Source: Pseudaquidulcibacter saccharophilus
Lineage (GTDB): Bacteria > Pseudomonadota > Alphaproteobacteria > Caulobacterales > Aquidulcibacteraceae
Assembly: GCF_019455445.1 (NCBI RefSeq)
Contig: NZ_JAHWUS010000001.1
Coordinates: forward strand, 248,001-312,000
Direction: 5' to 3'
Length of the DNA stretch: 64,000 bases
The notes beneath the pieces are model-generated. The model saw only the letters and a list, made by a program, of their open reading frames with translations. It was not told the DNA's origin and searched no databases. Of this stretch, positions 52,059 to 60,866 are shown piece after piece. Position numbers and translations under genes: made by a program. Numbering within the stretch: the stretch's first letter is position 1; every line of letters starts with the position of its first letter.

Positions 52059-55000
52059 TTAGGCTTTGGTATTCATCCCTTTACCGTCATCGCGTAGCGC
52101 GACATAAATTGCCGGAATAACCAAAACGGTCAAAAGGGTCGAAGACATCAAGCCAAACAATAATGAAATTGCAAGACCTTGGAAGATTGGGTCGGTCAAA
52201 ATAACCGCTGCACCAATCATTGCCGCCACCGCAGTAAGCAAGATAGGTTTAAAACGAATTGCCCCTGCTTCTAACAATACTTCACGCAATGGTCGATGTT
52301 CATCGCTGGCATTACGGATAAAGTCGATAAGCAATATTGAGTTTCGCACAATAATACCCGCCAATGCGATAAAACCAATCATTGATGTTGCCGAGAATGG
52401 CGCACCAAATAATGCGTGGCCCAAGACAATACCGATTAATGTTAATGGAATTGGCGTTAAAACCACTAATGGAAGTTTGAACGACTTAAATTGTGCCACC
52501 ACAAGGATATAAATCCCGATAATTGCCACGCCAAATGCCGCGCCCATATCACGGAATGTTACATAGGTAATTTCCCATTCACCATCCCATAAAAGAGTTG
52601 GTGTTGATTCAACGCTTGGTTGCCCGTGCCAACTAATATTTGGTTTTGGCAGATTGCCCCAATCATGATTTTTAATAGCATTGTTAGTATCAAAAATCCC
52701 GTAAATTGGCGCTTCATATTGCCCCGCAAGGTCGGCAGTTACCATTTCCGCCTCATGACCATCGCGACGGAAAATTGGATATGACGCTTTGGTTTCTTTG
52801 GCATTTACCACTTCGCCAAGGTCGACAAGGCGACCACCTGTTGGGGTTTGCACCATTGCCACCGGCATTGATGATAAGATACCACTCCAACTTCTGTCTT
52901 CCGTAGGTAGGCGAACATTTATTGAAAGTGGGTCACGGTTGCCATCGCGTTGCAATGTGCCAACTTCGGTTCCTGAAAGGGTTGCACCGATTGATTGCAA
53001 TACCATGCCTTCATTGACACCCAAATAGTCCATCTGTTCACGGTTAGGAACAAGCAATGTATTAGGGCGCGGCACGCCATAATAATCGTCTATATCAACG
53101 ACATATGGAATTTTTGCCATAAGTTTTTTTACTTCATCGGCAACCGCGCGACGGGTCTGCTGGTCTGGGCCGTAAATTTCTGCAAGAAGGGTCGAAATAA
53201 CTGGCGGGCCAGGGGGAACTTCAACAACTTTTAAAGAGCCGCCTTGCGGAATTTGAATACCGCCAATTAATTTACGTGCCTCAAGCGCAATTTCATGACT
53301 TGCGCGTTTGCGATGTGATTTTTCTGATAAATTAACCTGTAAATCACCCATTTCGGCACGGTCACGCATGAAATAATGGCGAACCAAGCCATTAAAGTTA
53401 AATGGTGCAGAGGTTCCGGCATAGATTTCCATGCTTTCAACTTCTTTGATTGTGCCTAATTTATCTGCTGCTTCAATCAAAACCCGTTGTGTGGTTTCCA
53501 AAGAAGTACCTTCGGGTAAATCGGCAACCACTTGAAACTCTGATTTATTGTCAAATGGCAAAAGTTTTACGGTCACGGTTTTGGTATAGAAAAGCACACA
53601 GGCAAGAATAGTTGCCACACCAACCGCCAAAAGGAATGTCCATGCCGATTTTTTGGTGGCAATAATTGGGGTCGCAACCTTGCGATAAATTCGCCCCAAT
53701 ACACCTTCATCATGATCATTATGGGCATGAAGTGGGCCGTTTTTCGGTGCAAATTTAACCATCAACCACGGCGCAATTATCACTGCCACAAAGAATGAGA
53801 ACAACATTGCCGCCGATGCGTTTGCTGGGATTGGTGCCATATATGGCCCCATTAAACCCGATACGAACATCATTGGCAAAAGTGCTACCACAACGGTAAG
53901 GGTTGCAACAATTGTTGGGTTGCCAACCTCTGCTACGGCCTCGATTGCGGTTTCTGTTTTTGGGCGATTGGGCGACATGGACCAATGTCGCGCGATATTT
54001 TCAATCATCACAATCGCATCATCCACCAAAATACCGATGGAGAAAATTAGCGCAAACAAGCTTACACGGTTAATTGTATAACCCATTGAATTTGACGCAA
54101 ACATAGTAAGCAAAATCGTGGTTGGAATAACCACAAGGGTCACAAAACTTTCACGACGCCCGATGGTAAAGAATATCAATGCCACGATTGAAATTGTTGC
54201 CAATCCAAGGTGAAACAATAATTCATTGGCTTTTTCGTTTGCGGTTGCGCCATAATCACGAACCACATCGGCCCTAATACCAGTTGGGATAAGGTTTCCT
54301 TGTAGGCTTTCTAGTTTGGTATGTACTGCTTTGGTAAGGACAACGGCATTAACGCCAGGGCGCTTTGCAATTGCGATTGCAACGGTTGGGGTTTTATAGA
54401 AATTACCATTGTCATCGCGCTCGTAATGATAGGCGGCTGATTGATCATTTCGTGGCGCAAGGGTTACATCGGCAACATCCTGCACAAATACTTGTGAGCC
54501 AGAAATTGAGCGAACGACAAGTTTTTTAACATCCTCAACGCTTGAAAACTCGCGTCCGGCAATAACATCGCGTGATACCCCGCCTTGACGAATTGTGCCA
54601 AGTGGCATTGATGATGCACCAGACTTCAGGGTTTCAATCAATGAGCCAAGCGGCACGCCATATGATTTTAGTTTTGCCGGATTTGGTGTAATGCGCACCT
54701 CATTCGGGCGCCCACCAACCAAGAAGGTTGTACCGATATCTTTAACTTGGGTAAGTTCTGCTTGAACATCGACTGCAAGGTCATATAGCGCAGCGTCTGA
54801 CCACCTGTCGGCAACCGCTTTTTCCGGTGACAATGTAACAACCACAATTGGCACATCATCAATCCCGCGTGCGGTGATAATCGGATCCATGGTGCCTGAT
54901 TTTGGCAAAACATTTGGTTCACGCATTTTTTGTTGCACGCGTAAAATTGCGTCATCGCGCTTTGTGCCAACATAAAAACGTGCGGTAAGCATAACGCCAT

Positions 55001-55310
55001 TGTCTTGTGTTTGTGAATAAACGTGTTCAACCCCATCAAGGCCGCGTAAAGAGGTTTCAACCGGATCTGTAACCTTGCGCTCAATGTCATAAGCGCTAAG
55101 ACCAGGGGCGGGGATTTGCACCGTTACCATCGGTACAGAAATTTGCGGTTCTTCTTCGCGTGGAATTGCCAAAAGCGCCATAATGCCAACTGCAAACGCC
55201 GCCAAAAGCATCAAAAGTGTCAATGGGGAATTGATTGTTGCCTTGGTTAAAGCACCGGCAATTCCCAAATTTGTTTTTTTATCTTCTGTTTTATTGTCGT
55301 CTTGCATCAT
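52059..55310 (-). CDS. RND efflux transporter permease (AcrB/HAE type)
   Basis: A 1083-residue inner-membrane pump with twelve membrane helices and two large periplasmic loops. Helix 4 carries the proton-relay Asp pair in SIGILVDDAIVMIENIARH. Early motifs PREEEPQISVPMVTV and YDIERKVTDPVETSLRGLDG are typical of the wider RND group that includes uncharacterised pumps near sulfur and metal genes. The start overlaps the fusion-protein stop by four bases. The outer-membrane partner is probably the TolC-like gene at 57243 in the divergent operon. Confidence 0.95.
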   Translation of the reverse strand: MMQDDNKTEDKKTNLGIAGALTKATINSPLTLLMLLAAFAVGIMALLAIPREEEPQISVPMVTVQIPAPGLSAYDIERKVTDPVETSLRGLDGVEHVYSQTQDNGVMLTARFYVGTKRDDAILRVQQKMREPNVLPKSGTMDPIITARGIDDVPIVVVTLSPEKAVADRWSDAALYDLAVDVQAELTQVKDIGTTFLVGGRPNEVRITPNPAKLKSYGVPLGSLIETLKSGASSMPLGTIRQGGVSRDVIAGREFSSVEDVKKLVVRSISGSQVFVQDVADVTLAPRNDQSAAYHYERDDNGNFYKTPTVAIAIAKRPGVNAVVLTKAVHTKLESLQGNLIPTGIRADVVRDYGATANEKANELLFHLGLATISIVALIFFTIGRRESFVTLVVIPTTILLTMFASNSMGYTINRVSLFALIFSIGILVDDAIVMIENIARHWSMSPNRPKTETAIEAVAEVGNPTIVATLTVVVALLPMMFVSGLMGPYMAPIPANASAAMLFSFFVAVIIAPWLMVKFAPKNGPLHAHNDHDEGVLGRIYRKVATPIIATKKSAWTFLLAVGVATILACVLFYTKTVTVKLLPFDNKSEFQVVADLPEGTSLETTQRVLIEAADKLGTIKEVESMEIYAGTSAPFNFNGLVRHYFMRDRAEMGDLQVNLSEKSHRKRASHEIALEARKLIGGIQIPQGGSLKVVEVPPGPPVISTLLAEIYGPDQQTRRAVADEVKKLMAKIPYVVDIDDYYGVPRPNTLLVPNREQMDYLGVNEGMVLQSIGATLSGTEVGTLQRDGNRDPLSINVRLPTEDRSWSGILSSMPVAMVQTPTGGRLVDLGEVVNAKETKASYPIFRRDGHEAEMVTADLAGQYEAPIYGIFDTNNAIKNHDWGNLPKPNISWHGQPSVESTPTLLWDGEWEITYVTFRDMGAAFGVAIIGIYILVVAQFKSFKLPLVVLTPIPLTLIGIVLGHALFGAPFSATSMIGFIALAGIIVRNSILLIDFIRNASDEHRPLREVLLEAGAIRFKPILLTAVAAMIGAAVILTDPIFQGLAISLLFGLMSSTLLTVLVIPAIYVALRDDGKGMNTKA

Positions 55311-56431
55311 TTGCCACCAGAAGCCGGTTTAACATTTTGTGGGGCAACGATGATGTCACCTGCCTGAAGACCTGAAAGCACTTCAACAGCATTTGCGATT
55401 TTGTCGGTAGAGGTTTGAATCCCGCGCTGAATTGGAACTTCCAACGGTTTATTGTCTTTTAGAAGACGAACAAAATCAACGCCCTGACGGGTTATGACAT
55501 AGCTTTGTGGAATAACTACCGCATCGCGGCGACCAAGTGGAACAATAAGATTAGTTCTTTCGCCAACAAAATGATCGCTGCTTGATGAGGTTAATTCAAC
55601 TTCAACCTGTCCATTAACAACTTGCGGAAAAATTTTACTTATATTGGCAACACCAACCGCATTACCGGCATCATCGGTCATGGTCATTGATTGACCAATT
55701 TGTAATGATTTTGCGTCACGCTCTGGAACATATAGTTTTAAAACTGGTTGCCCAGCGGCGATAAATGCCACCACTTCACCCGGCATTAAAACTGCGCCTT
55801 GGGTAACTGGAACCGATACGACCCTACCAGAACGAGGGGCAACAATGCGTCCTTGATTTCGTACTGCAACCGCGACTTGCGCCTGTGATTGTGCGGCAAC
55901 GCTTGCGGCTTGTGCCGCTTTGACTTGGGCATTTGTTGCCGCCATTTGTGCCTGCATGGCGTCAAGACGTGCTTTTGAATAAACACCCTGATCATAAAGG
56001 ATTTTGGTGCGGTTATAATCGGCCATTGATTTATTGGCCATGGCACGCGCCGCTTCTAATTGTGCGGGACCCTGTTGTGCGTTTGCCATACCCGCCGCAA
56101 CTTCGGCATTGTAACGGGCTTCGCTAATAACGCCAATGGTTTGCCCTTGGGAAACATAAGAACCTTCGGTAACATTCAGACTTACTAAAGTGCCGCCGAT
56201 ACGGGCGCGGGCATTGGTATCGTCTTTTGAGGTATAGGTTGCGCCCATTGGCTTGCTGTCAACAATGTTTACAACGCCAACCGCAAATTTGGTTGCCGGA
56301 TCATATTGCGCAGCGGCGTTTTGTTCTTGTTTGCCCTTTTCATGTCCTGCTTCTTTTTTAGAGCAAGACACAAGCGGAAGCATTGCAACACCAATCAAAG
56401 CACCAAATACAAGTATGTTTTTATGTTTCAT
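55307..56431 (-). CDS. RND membrane-fusion lipoprotein
   Basis: A periplasmic adaptor of about 374 residues. ATG at 56431 opens a lipoprotein signal with lipobox PLVSC; an ATG nine codons earlier is possible. It has lipoyl-like halves (IGGTLVSLNVTEGSYVSQGQ and RIVAPRSGRVVSVPVTQGA), an alanine-rich hairpin between them, and a beta-barrel with a C-terminal GLQAGDIIVAPQ. It lies between the rhodanese gene and the pump. Confidence 0.93.
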   Translation of the reverse strand: MKHKNILVFGALIGVAMLPLVSCSKKEAGHEKGKQEQNAAAQYDPATKFAVGVVNIVDSKPMGATYTSKDDTNARARIGGTLVSLNVTEGSYVSQGQTIGVISEARYNAEVAAGMANAQQGPAQLEAARAMANKSMADYNRTKILYDQGVYSKARLDAMQAQMAATNAQVKAAQAASVAAQSQAQVAVAVRNQGRIVAPRSGRVVSVPVTQGAVLMPGEVVAFIAAGQPVLKLYVPERDAKSLQIGQSMTMTDDAGNAVGVANISKIFPQVVNGQVEVELTSSSSDHFVGERTNLIVPLGRRDAVVIPQSYVITRQGVDFVRLLKDNKPLEVPIQRGIQTSTDKIANAVEVLSGLQAGDIIVAPQNVKPASGGK

Positions 56432-56488
56432 ATTCTTATTGGATAAATCCAACCCCATTTTCCCAAGTTTTAAAGGCTTATAATCCTC

Positions 56489-56824
56489 TTATCTTCCAGA
56501 TTTTATTGGTAAGCCGCTTTGCGACCAACCCATAATACCGCCTGAAAGGTTAGCAACATTTTCAATACCGGCTTTTTGCGCAATTTTTGCCGCCTGTGCC
56601 GAGCGCATTCCGCTTTGGCATTGGAATACGATGGTTTTACCCGCATCAACTTTTGGAAGGCTTGCAACATTGAATGAAGAAAGCGGAATATGTTTAGAGC
56701 CAGGGATGTGTGCAGCGGCGTATTCATGGTTCTCTCTTACGTCAATAAGAACAACATCACCTTGTTCTAAACCAACACTAACCTCACGTGGCGACATATT
56801 TTTTAATGGTTTTCCAAAAAACAT
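56489..56824 (-). CDS. Rhodanese-domain sulfurtransferase
   Basis: A 111-residue single-domain rhodanese with the persulfide Cys in FQCQSGMRSAQAA (loop CQSGMR) and the N-terminal VLIDVRENHEYAAAHIPGS. It transfers sulfane sulfur, probably to or from the products of sulfide:quinone oxidoreductase. It is first of the leftward operon with the fusion protein and pump, divergent from DUF2892-tolC-sqr. Confidence 0.93.
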   Translation of the reverse strand: MFFGKPLKNMSPREVSVGLEQGDVVLIDVRENHEYAAAHIPGSKHIPLSSFNVASLPKVDAGKTIVFQCQSGMRSAQAAKIAQKAGIENVANLSGGIMGWSQSGLPIKSGR

Positions 56825-56902
56825 TGGTAATCTCTTTCAATAGGTATTAATTGTAATATTAGGATTCACTGAACCTTACAAACAAATTGTGTAAATAATT
56901 AC

Positions 56903-56916
56903 TTGCATATATGCAA
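56903..56916. promoter_or_regulatory. Palindromic operator between divergent sulfide/efflux operons
   Basis: TTGCATATATGCAA is a perfect 14-base dyad, and a further half-site TATGCAA lies at about 56935-56941. AT-rich dyads of this kind are typical of ArsR-family repressors (BigR/SqrR control such genes elsewhere). No such repressor is encoded in the window. Confidence 0.65.
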
Positions 56917-57042
56917 ATTTACTAATATATAGTTTATGCAAGGATTAAAAGTCAAGTGGGGCGCATGATTATTAAATATAATCTGCAGTTTCCACCCGCC
57001 AAAAGATTTTGAATTTTGGCGTGACATATAAAGGAGAGATAT

Positions 57043-57246
57043 ATGACGATTGATACAGCCGTTTTCCGTTTCGCGGGTGTTGTGGTTTTGGTTTCAGTTT
57101 TGCTTGGAATGTTTGTAAGCCCGCTTTTCTTCTGGTTAACCGCATTTGCCGGCGTGAATATGCTACAAGCGTCATTTACCGGTTTTTGTCCTGCGGCGAT
57201 TGTTTTCAAAAAAATGGGCCTTAAAGAAGGAACACATTTTAAATGA
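57043..57246 (+). CDS. DUF2892 (YgaP-type) small membrane protein, copy 2
   Basis: A 67-residue protein with two membrane helices and the motif TGFCPAAIVFKKMG. GGAGA precedes the ATG. It overlaps the tolC-like start (ATGA) and heads the rightward sulfide operon. It differs from copy 1 in lacking the second Cys of the C-terminal tail (GLNTC there, GLKEG here). Confidence 0.88.
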   Translation: MTIDTAVFRFAGVVVLVSVLLGMFVSPLFFWLTAFAGVNMLQASFTGFCPAAIVFKKMGLKEGTHFK

Positions 57247-58580
57247 TCCGCGCATCTGTTTCCGGTCTTTTATCATTATTGATATTGGCGGCGGTTTCTC
57301 CGGCCACGGCAGGTGATGTAAGTGCGGACGAGGTTTCAATTGCAACCTATCAAGCAGCTATAAAAGTAAATTCACTTGATGAGGCCATTGCCGCAGCACT
57401 TGCCAATGAGCCACAATTACTTGCCAAGGATTCTATGGTTGGTCTTGCAGAGGCGCGTTTAAAGTCTGCAAAGGCTGATGGAAGATCACAAATTGGCATC
57501 AACGGTACATATGGCATTTCGCATGCGAAAATTGGCGTTGATGGCATGATACCATTCAAAGATTTTTCTGATATTTACCCACGTTCATTGGCGATTGCAT
57601 GGGAACGGCGTCTTTACGATGGTGGCGCATCATTGGCCAAAGTTTCAGAGGCTGACTTTAATTTGGCTGCTGAAAATGGTGAGTATAAAAACGCCCGTAA
57701 TCAATTGGTTGTTGATGTTGTTTCTGCTTATAGCGACGTTGCCGTTGCCTATCAGGGGCTTCAATTTGCCAAGGATAATCTAACCGCGGTTGAACGTTTT
57801 GCCCACGATGCAGGATTAATGTTTAAAGCCGGCGAAATTCCAGTTTCAGAAAAAGCGGGTGCCGATGCCCGCCTTGCACAAGCACAGGCACAATATGCAG
57901 GCGCCGAAGCCCAAGCATCTATGGCAAATGCCAATTTATTGCGCCTTACCAATCGTGCAATTGAAAACCCAGTTTTTGTGAACAAAGCCCCACAATTACC
58001 GGCATCTGAACAACATGCCCGTGAATTTGCGCTGGAAAACCATCCGCTTCTTGCGGCAGGTCGCGCACGTGTCGAGGCGGCAAAAGCAATGGTAAAGGCT
58101 GCAAACGCCAATTATTTACCGCAAGTTTCGGCGCAGGTACGTGGTGCAACAATCCGCGATCAATTCCTTCCTGGTTACAAACAGGATGAGGTTGGGGCGT
58201 ATCTAAACTTCTCAATGCCTCTTTATACCAGTGGGAAAATTTCTTCTGGCGTCTCACAGGCAAGATATGGATTAGAAGCGGCAACAAGAGCCAATCAGGC
58301 AACGGAACGTGCCATTAATATGGGCATCTCGCAAAGTTATGCCGGTTTTTATGGTGCGATGGCACAGGTAAAGGCGGCAAATGCTGCGCTTGATGCCCGC
58401 CTTGTTGCAATGAAAAGCGTCGAAGCAGAAATGCGCGTTGGGGAGCGCCCAATGGCAGATGTGCTTGATGCACAAAAAAACCTTACCGAGGCAAAAATGG
58501 AAGTTGCCAAGGCCAATGCGGCACTTTTGGTCGCAAAATACAGAATAGTTGCCGCGATGGGTGGCGATATAATTAATTAA
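57243..58580 (+). CDS. TolC-family outer-membrane channel
   Basis: A 445-residue protein with a Sec signal (after TAG, about residue 26) and two repeated alpha-hairpin domains of the OEP family. Examples are NSLDEAIAAALANEPQLLAK near residue 43, and the second repeat with VGERPMADVLDAQKNLTEAK. It completes the tripartite pump whose other two parts are in the divergent operon. It overlaps the DUF2892 gene by four bases and precedes sqr by 18. Confidence 0.92.
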   Translation: MIRASVSGLLSLLILAAVSPATAGDVSADEVSIATYQAAIKVNSLDEAIAAALANEPQLLAKDSMVGLAEARLKSAKADGRSQIGINGTYGISHAKIGVDGMIPFKDFSDIYPRSLAIAWERRLYDGGASLAKVSEADFNLAAENGEYKNARNQLVVDVVSAYSDVAVAYQGLQFAKDNLTAVERFAHDAGLMFKAGEIPVSEKAGADARLAQAQAQYAGAEAQASMANANLLRLTNRAIENPVFVNKAPQLPASEQHAREFALENHPLLAAGRARVEAAKAMVKAANANYLPQVSAQVRGATIRDQFLPGYKQDEVGAYLNFSMPLYTSGKISSGVSQARYGLEAATRANQATERAINMGISQSYAGFYGAMAQVKAANAALDARLVAMKSVEAEMRVGERPMADVLDAQKNLTEAKMEVAKANAALLVAKYRIVAAMGGDIIN

Positions 58581-58598
58581 TAGGGAAGGGAGTTAAAT

Positions 58599-59873
58599 AT
58601 GGCACATGTAGTTATTTTAGGTGCTGGTTTGGGCGGTGTTGTTGCCGCATATGAAATTAAGGATAAATTACGTTCACAGGATAAAATCACGGTTATTAAC
58701 AAGGGCTCAGTTTACCACTTTGTACCTTCAAACCCGTGGGTTGCCGTAAAATGGCGCACGCGTGAAGATATTGAAATTAATTTGCCGCCAATTTTCAAAA
58801 AGCGTGGCATCGAATTTGAAGATGGTGGTGCAAAACGGGTTCATCCTGAAACCAATCAGGTTGAATTAAACGATGGTCGTATGATTGATTACGATTATCT
58901 TGTAATCGCAACCGGCCCAGAATTGGCATTTGACGAAATCGAAGGTCTTGGCCCACATGGTGGCTTTACACAATCGGTTTGCCACGTTGATCACGCAATT
59001 CCAGCTTCAGATGAATTTGAAGAGTTCTGCAAAAACCCTGGTCCAGTAATTATTGGTGCGGTGCAGGGTGCTTCTTGCTATGGTCCGGCATATGAATTTT
59101 TGATGATTGTTGAGACCGAGCTTAGAAAACGTAAAATTCGTGACAAAGTTCCAATGACATTTGTCACTTCTGAGCCATATGTTGGCCACCTTGGTCTTGA
59201 TGGCGTGGGCGATACCAAAGGCTTGCTTGAAAGCGCAATGCGTGAACGCCACATCAAATGGGAAACCAATGCCAAAGTTCAAAAAGTTGAAAAAGGCAAA
59301 ATGACCATTGAAGTCGTGAACGATGATGGCACGACCAAAGCGGTAAAAGAATTACCGTTTGGTTTCTCTATGATGCTTCCGGCATTCCGTGGTGTTGAAG
59401 CGGTGCGCGGTATTGAAAAACTTACCAACCCACGTGGCTTTATCATTGTTGATAAAAACCAACGTAACCCAACATATCAAAATATTTTTGCAATCGGCGT
59501 TTGCGTGGCAATTGCCCCACAAGCACCAACCCCGGTTCCATGTGGCGTGCCAAAAACGGGCTTCATGATTGAATCGATGGTTACTGCCACTGCCCACAAT
59601 ATTGGTGAGCTTTTGCGCGGTGGTGTTGCTGATGCCGAAGGTACATGGAATGCAGTTTGTCTTGCCGACTTTGGTGATAGTGGTGTTGCATTCATTGCCC
59701 AACCACAAATCCCGCCACGTAACCGTAACTGGTCAAGCTCTGGTAAATGGGTTCACATGGCGAAAATCGGCTTTGAAAAATATTTCATGAGCAAAATGAG
59801 ATCTGGGGAATCTGAGCCATTCTATGAAAAAATGGTTATGGATATTTTCGGGATTAATAAATTAAAAGATTAA
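58599..59873 (+). CDS. sqr: Sulfide:quinone oxidoreductase
   Basis: FAD enzyme that oxidises sulfide to sulfane sulfur and reduces the quinone pool at the membrane. The 424-residue protein has the FAD loop ILGAGLGGVVAAYE. Cys128, Cys160 (QGASCYGPAYEF) and Cys354 (NAVCLADFGDSG) fit the three catalytic Cys of type I enzymes (C128, C160, C356 in Acidithiobacillus). GGGAAGGGAG precedes the ATG. It is last of DUF2892-tolC-sqr, followed by a terminator. Confidence 0.92.
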   Translation: MAHVVILGAGLGGVVAAYEIKDKLRSQDKITVINKGSVYHFVPSNPWVAVKWRTREDIEINLPPIFKKRGIEFEDGGAKRVHPETNQVELNDGRMIDYDYLVIATGPELAFDEIEGLGPHGGFTQSVCHVDHAIPASDEFEEFCKNPGPVIIGAVQGASCYGPAYEFLMIVETELRKRKIRDKVPMTFVTSEPYVGHLGLDGVGDTKGLLESAMRERHIKWETNAKVQKVEKGKMTIEVVNDDGTTKAVKELPFGFSMMLPAFRGVEAVRGIEKLTNPRGFIIVDKNQRNPTYQNIFAIGVCVAIAPQAPTPVPCGVPKTGFMIESMVTATAHNIGELLRGGVADAEGTWNAVCLADFGDSGVAFIAQPQIPPRNRNWSSSGKWVHMAKIGFEKYFMSKMRSGESEPFYEKMVMDIFGINKLKD

Positions 59874-59900
59874 TCCTTGGGCTGTTAGGCATCTTAAAAC

Positions 59901-59938
59901 AAAAAGACCTTTGTGGATTTTCTGCAAAGGTCTTTTTT
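59901..59938. terminator. Bidirectional terminator between sqr and DUF465 gene
   Basis: AAAGACCTTTG (59903-59913) and CAAAGGTCTTT (59925-59935) with A-rich and T-rich flanks suited to both strands. Confidence 0.9.
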
Positions 59939-59943
59939 TGATT

Positions 59944-60174
59944 TTAGGCGATGATATCAGGTCGTAATTGGTCTTCAAAAAACTTGATTTGATCTTTTAA
60001 TTGAAGTTTGCGACGTTTAAGACGCCCTAAAGAAATTTGGTCATTTGGGCTGGTTTGTGTTAAAGCATCAATGGCGGCATCAAGCGCGCGATGCTCTTCA
60101 CGAAGTTCAAATAATTTTTTTCTGATTTCTAAATCCGCAACTTCTTCGGCAGGCGGTTGATAATCATTATCCAT
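59944..60174 (-). CDS. YdcH-family (DUF465) protein
   Basis: A 76-residue coiled-coil protein with the DUF465 core LREEHRALDAAIDALTQ, then LGRLKRRKLQLKDQIKFFED. ATG at 60174 with AAGGG upstream is preferred to an upstream TTG. The family is widespread in proteobacteria; its role is unknown. Confidence 0.85.
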   Translation of the reverse strand: MDNDYQPPAEEVADLEIRKKLFELREEHRALDAAIDALTQTSPNDQISLGRLKRRKLQLKDQIKFFEDQLRPDIIA

Positions 60175-60242
60175 TTTGTAACCCAAACCCTTTTTGGAAT
60201 TATTATAATTCAAATTATGTTTTTTTCATTAATTTTGTTGTT

Positions 60243-60803
60243 TTAATCTTTATATCTTCGCAATGCCTGTACATCTATATCAAATAGATCAAGTACGCGG
60301 GCAATTGATTGGGTAACCATATCATCAATATCTTTTAGATTGGAATAAAAATGGGGAACCGGTGGGTTAATTATCGCCCCCATTTGGGTAAGGTGGGTCA
60401 TGGTGGTAAGATGACCATAATGTAGCGGGGTTTCACGCACCATTAGTACCAATTTACGTCGCTCTTTAAGGCAAACGTCTGCGGCGCGGCTCATTAAGCT
60501 TGAAGTTACACCCGTTGCAATTTCGCCCATGGTTTTAACCGAACATGGCGCAATTATCATACCCATTGTTTTAAAAGAACCGGAGGCAATAGATGCCCCA
60601 ATATCTGAAACCTTGTGTGTAACATCGGCAAGGGCGGCAATATCCTTAGAGCTACCGATATTTTCACTTTGCATAGTTAGTTCGGCGGCTTTGGAAACCA
60701 CTAGATGGGTTTCAATGTCGGTATCTTGCAAAAGTTCTAGCGCGCGTTTGCCATAAATCGCACCAGATGCCCCGCTTATACCGATGATAATTCTTTTTTT
60801 CAT
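60243..60803 (-). CDS. ubiX: Flavin prenyltransferase UbiX
   Basis: Makes prenylated FMN, the cofactor of the UbiD decarboxylase in ubiquinone synthesis. The 186-residue protein has IGISGASGAIYGKRAL, the APCSVKTMGEIATGVTSSLM loop, and KLVLMVRETPLHYGHL. Full length. ubiD is not in the window. Confidence 0.95.
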   Translation of the reverse strand: MKKRIIIGISGASGAIYGKRALELLQDTDIETHLVVSKAAELTMQSENIGSSKDIAALADVTHKVSDIGASIASGSFKTMGMIIAPCSVKTMGEIATGVTSSLMSRAADVCLKERRKLVLMVRETPLHYGHLTTMTHLTQMGAIINPPVPHFYSNLKDIDDMVTQSIARVLDLFDIDVQALRRYKD

Positions 60804-60866
60804 GAGTTTTGTTTAGCATTACGAAAAGAATTGGGGAAGTGGCTTATCATCACTTCCCCATTTAAT

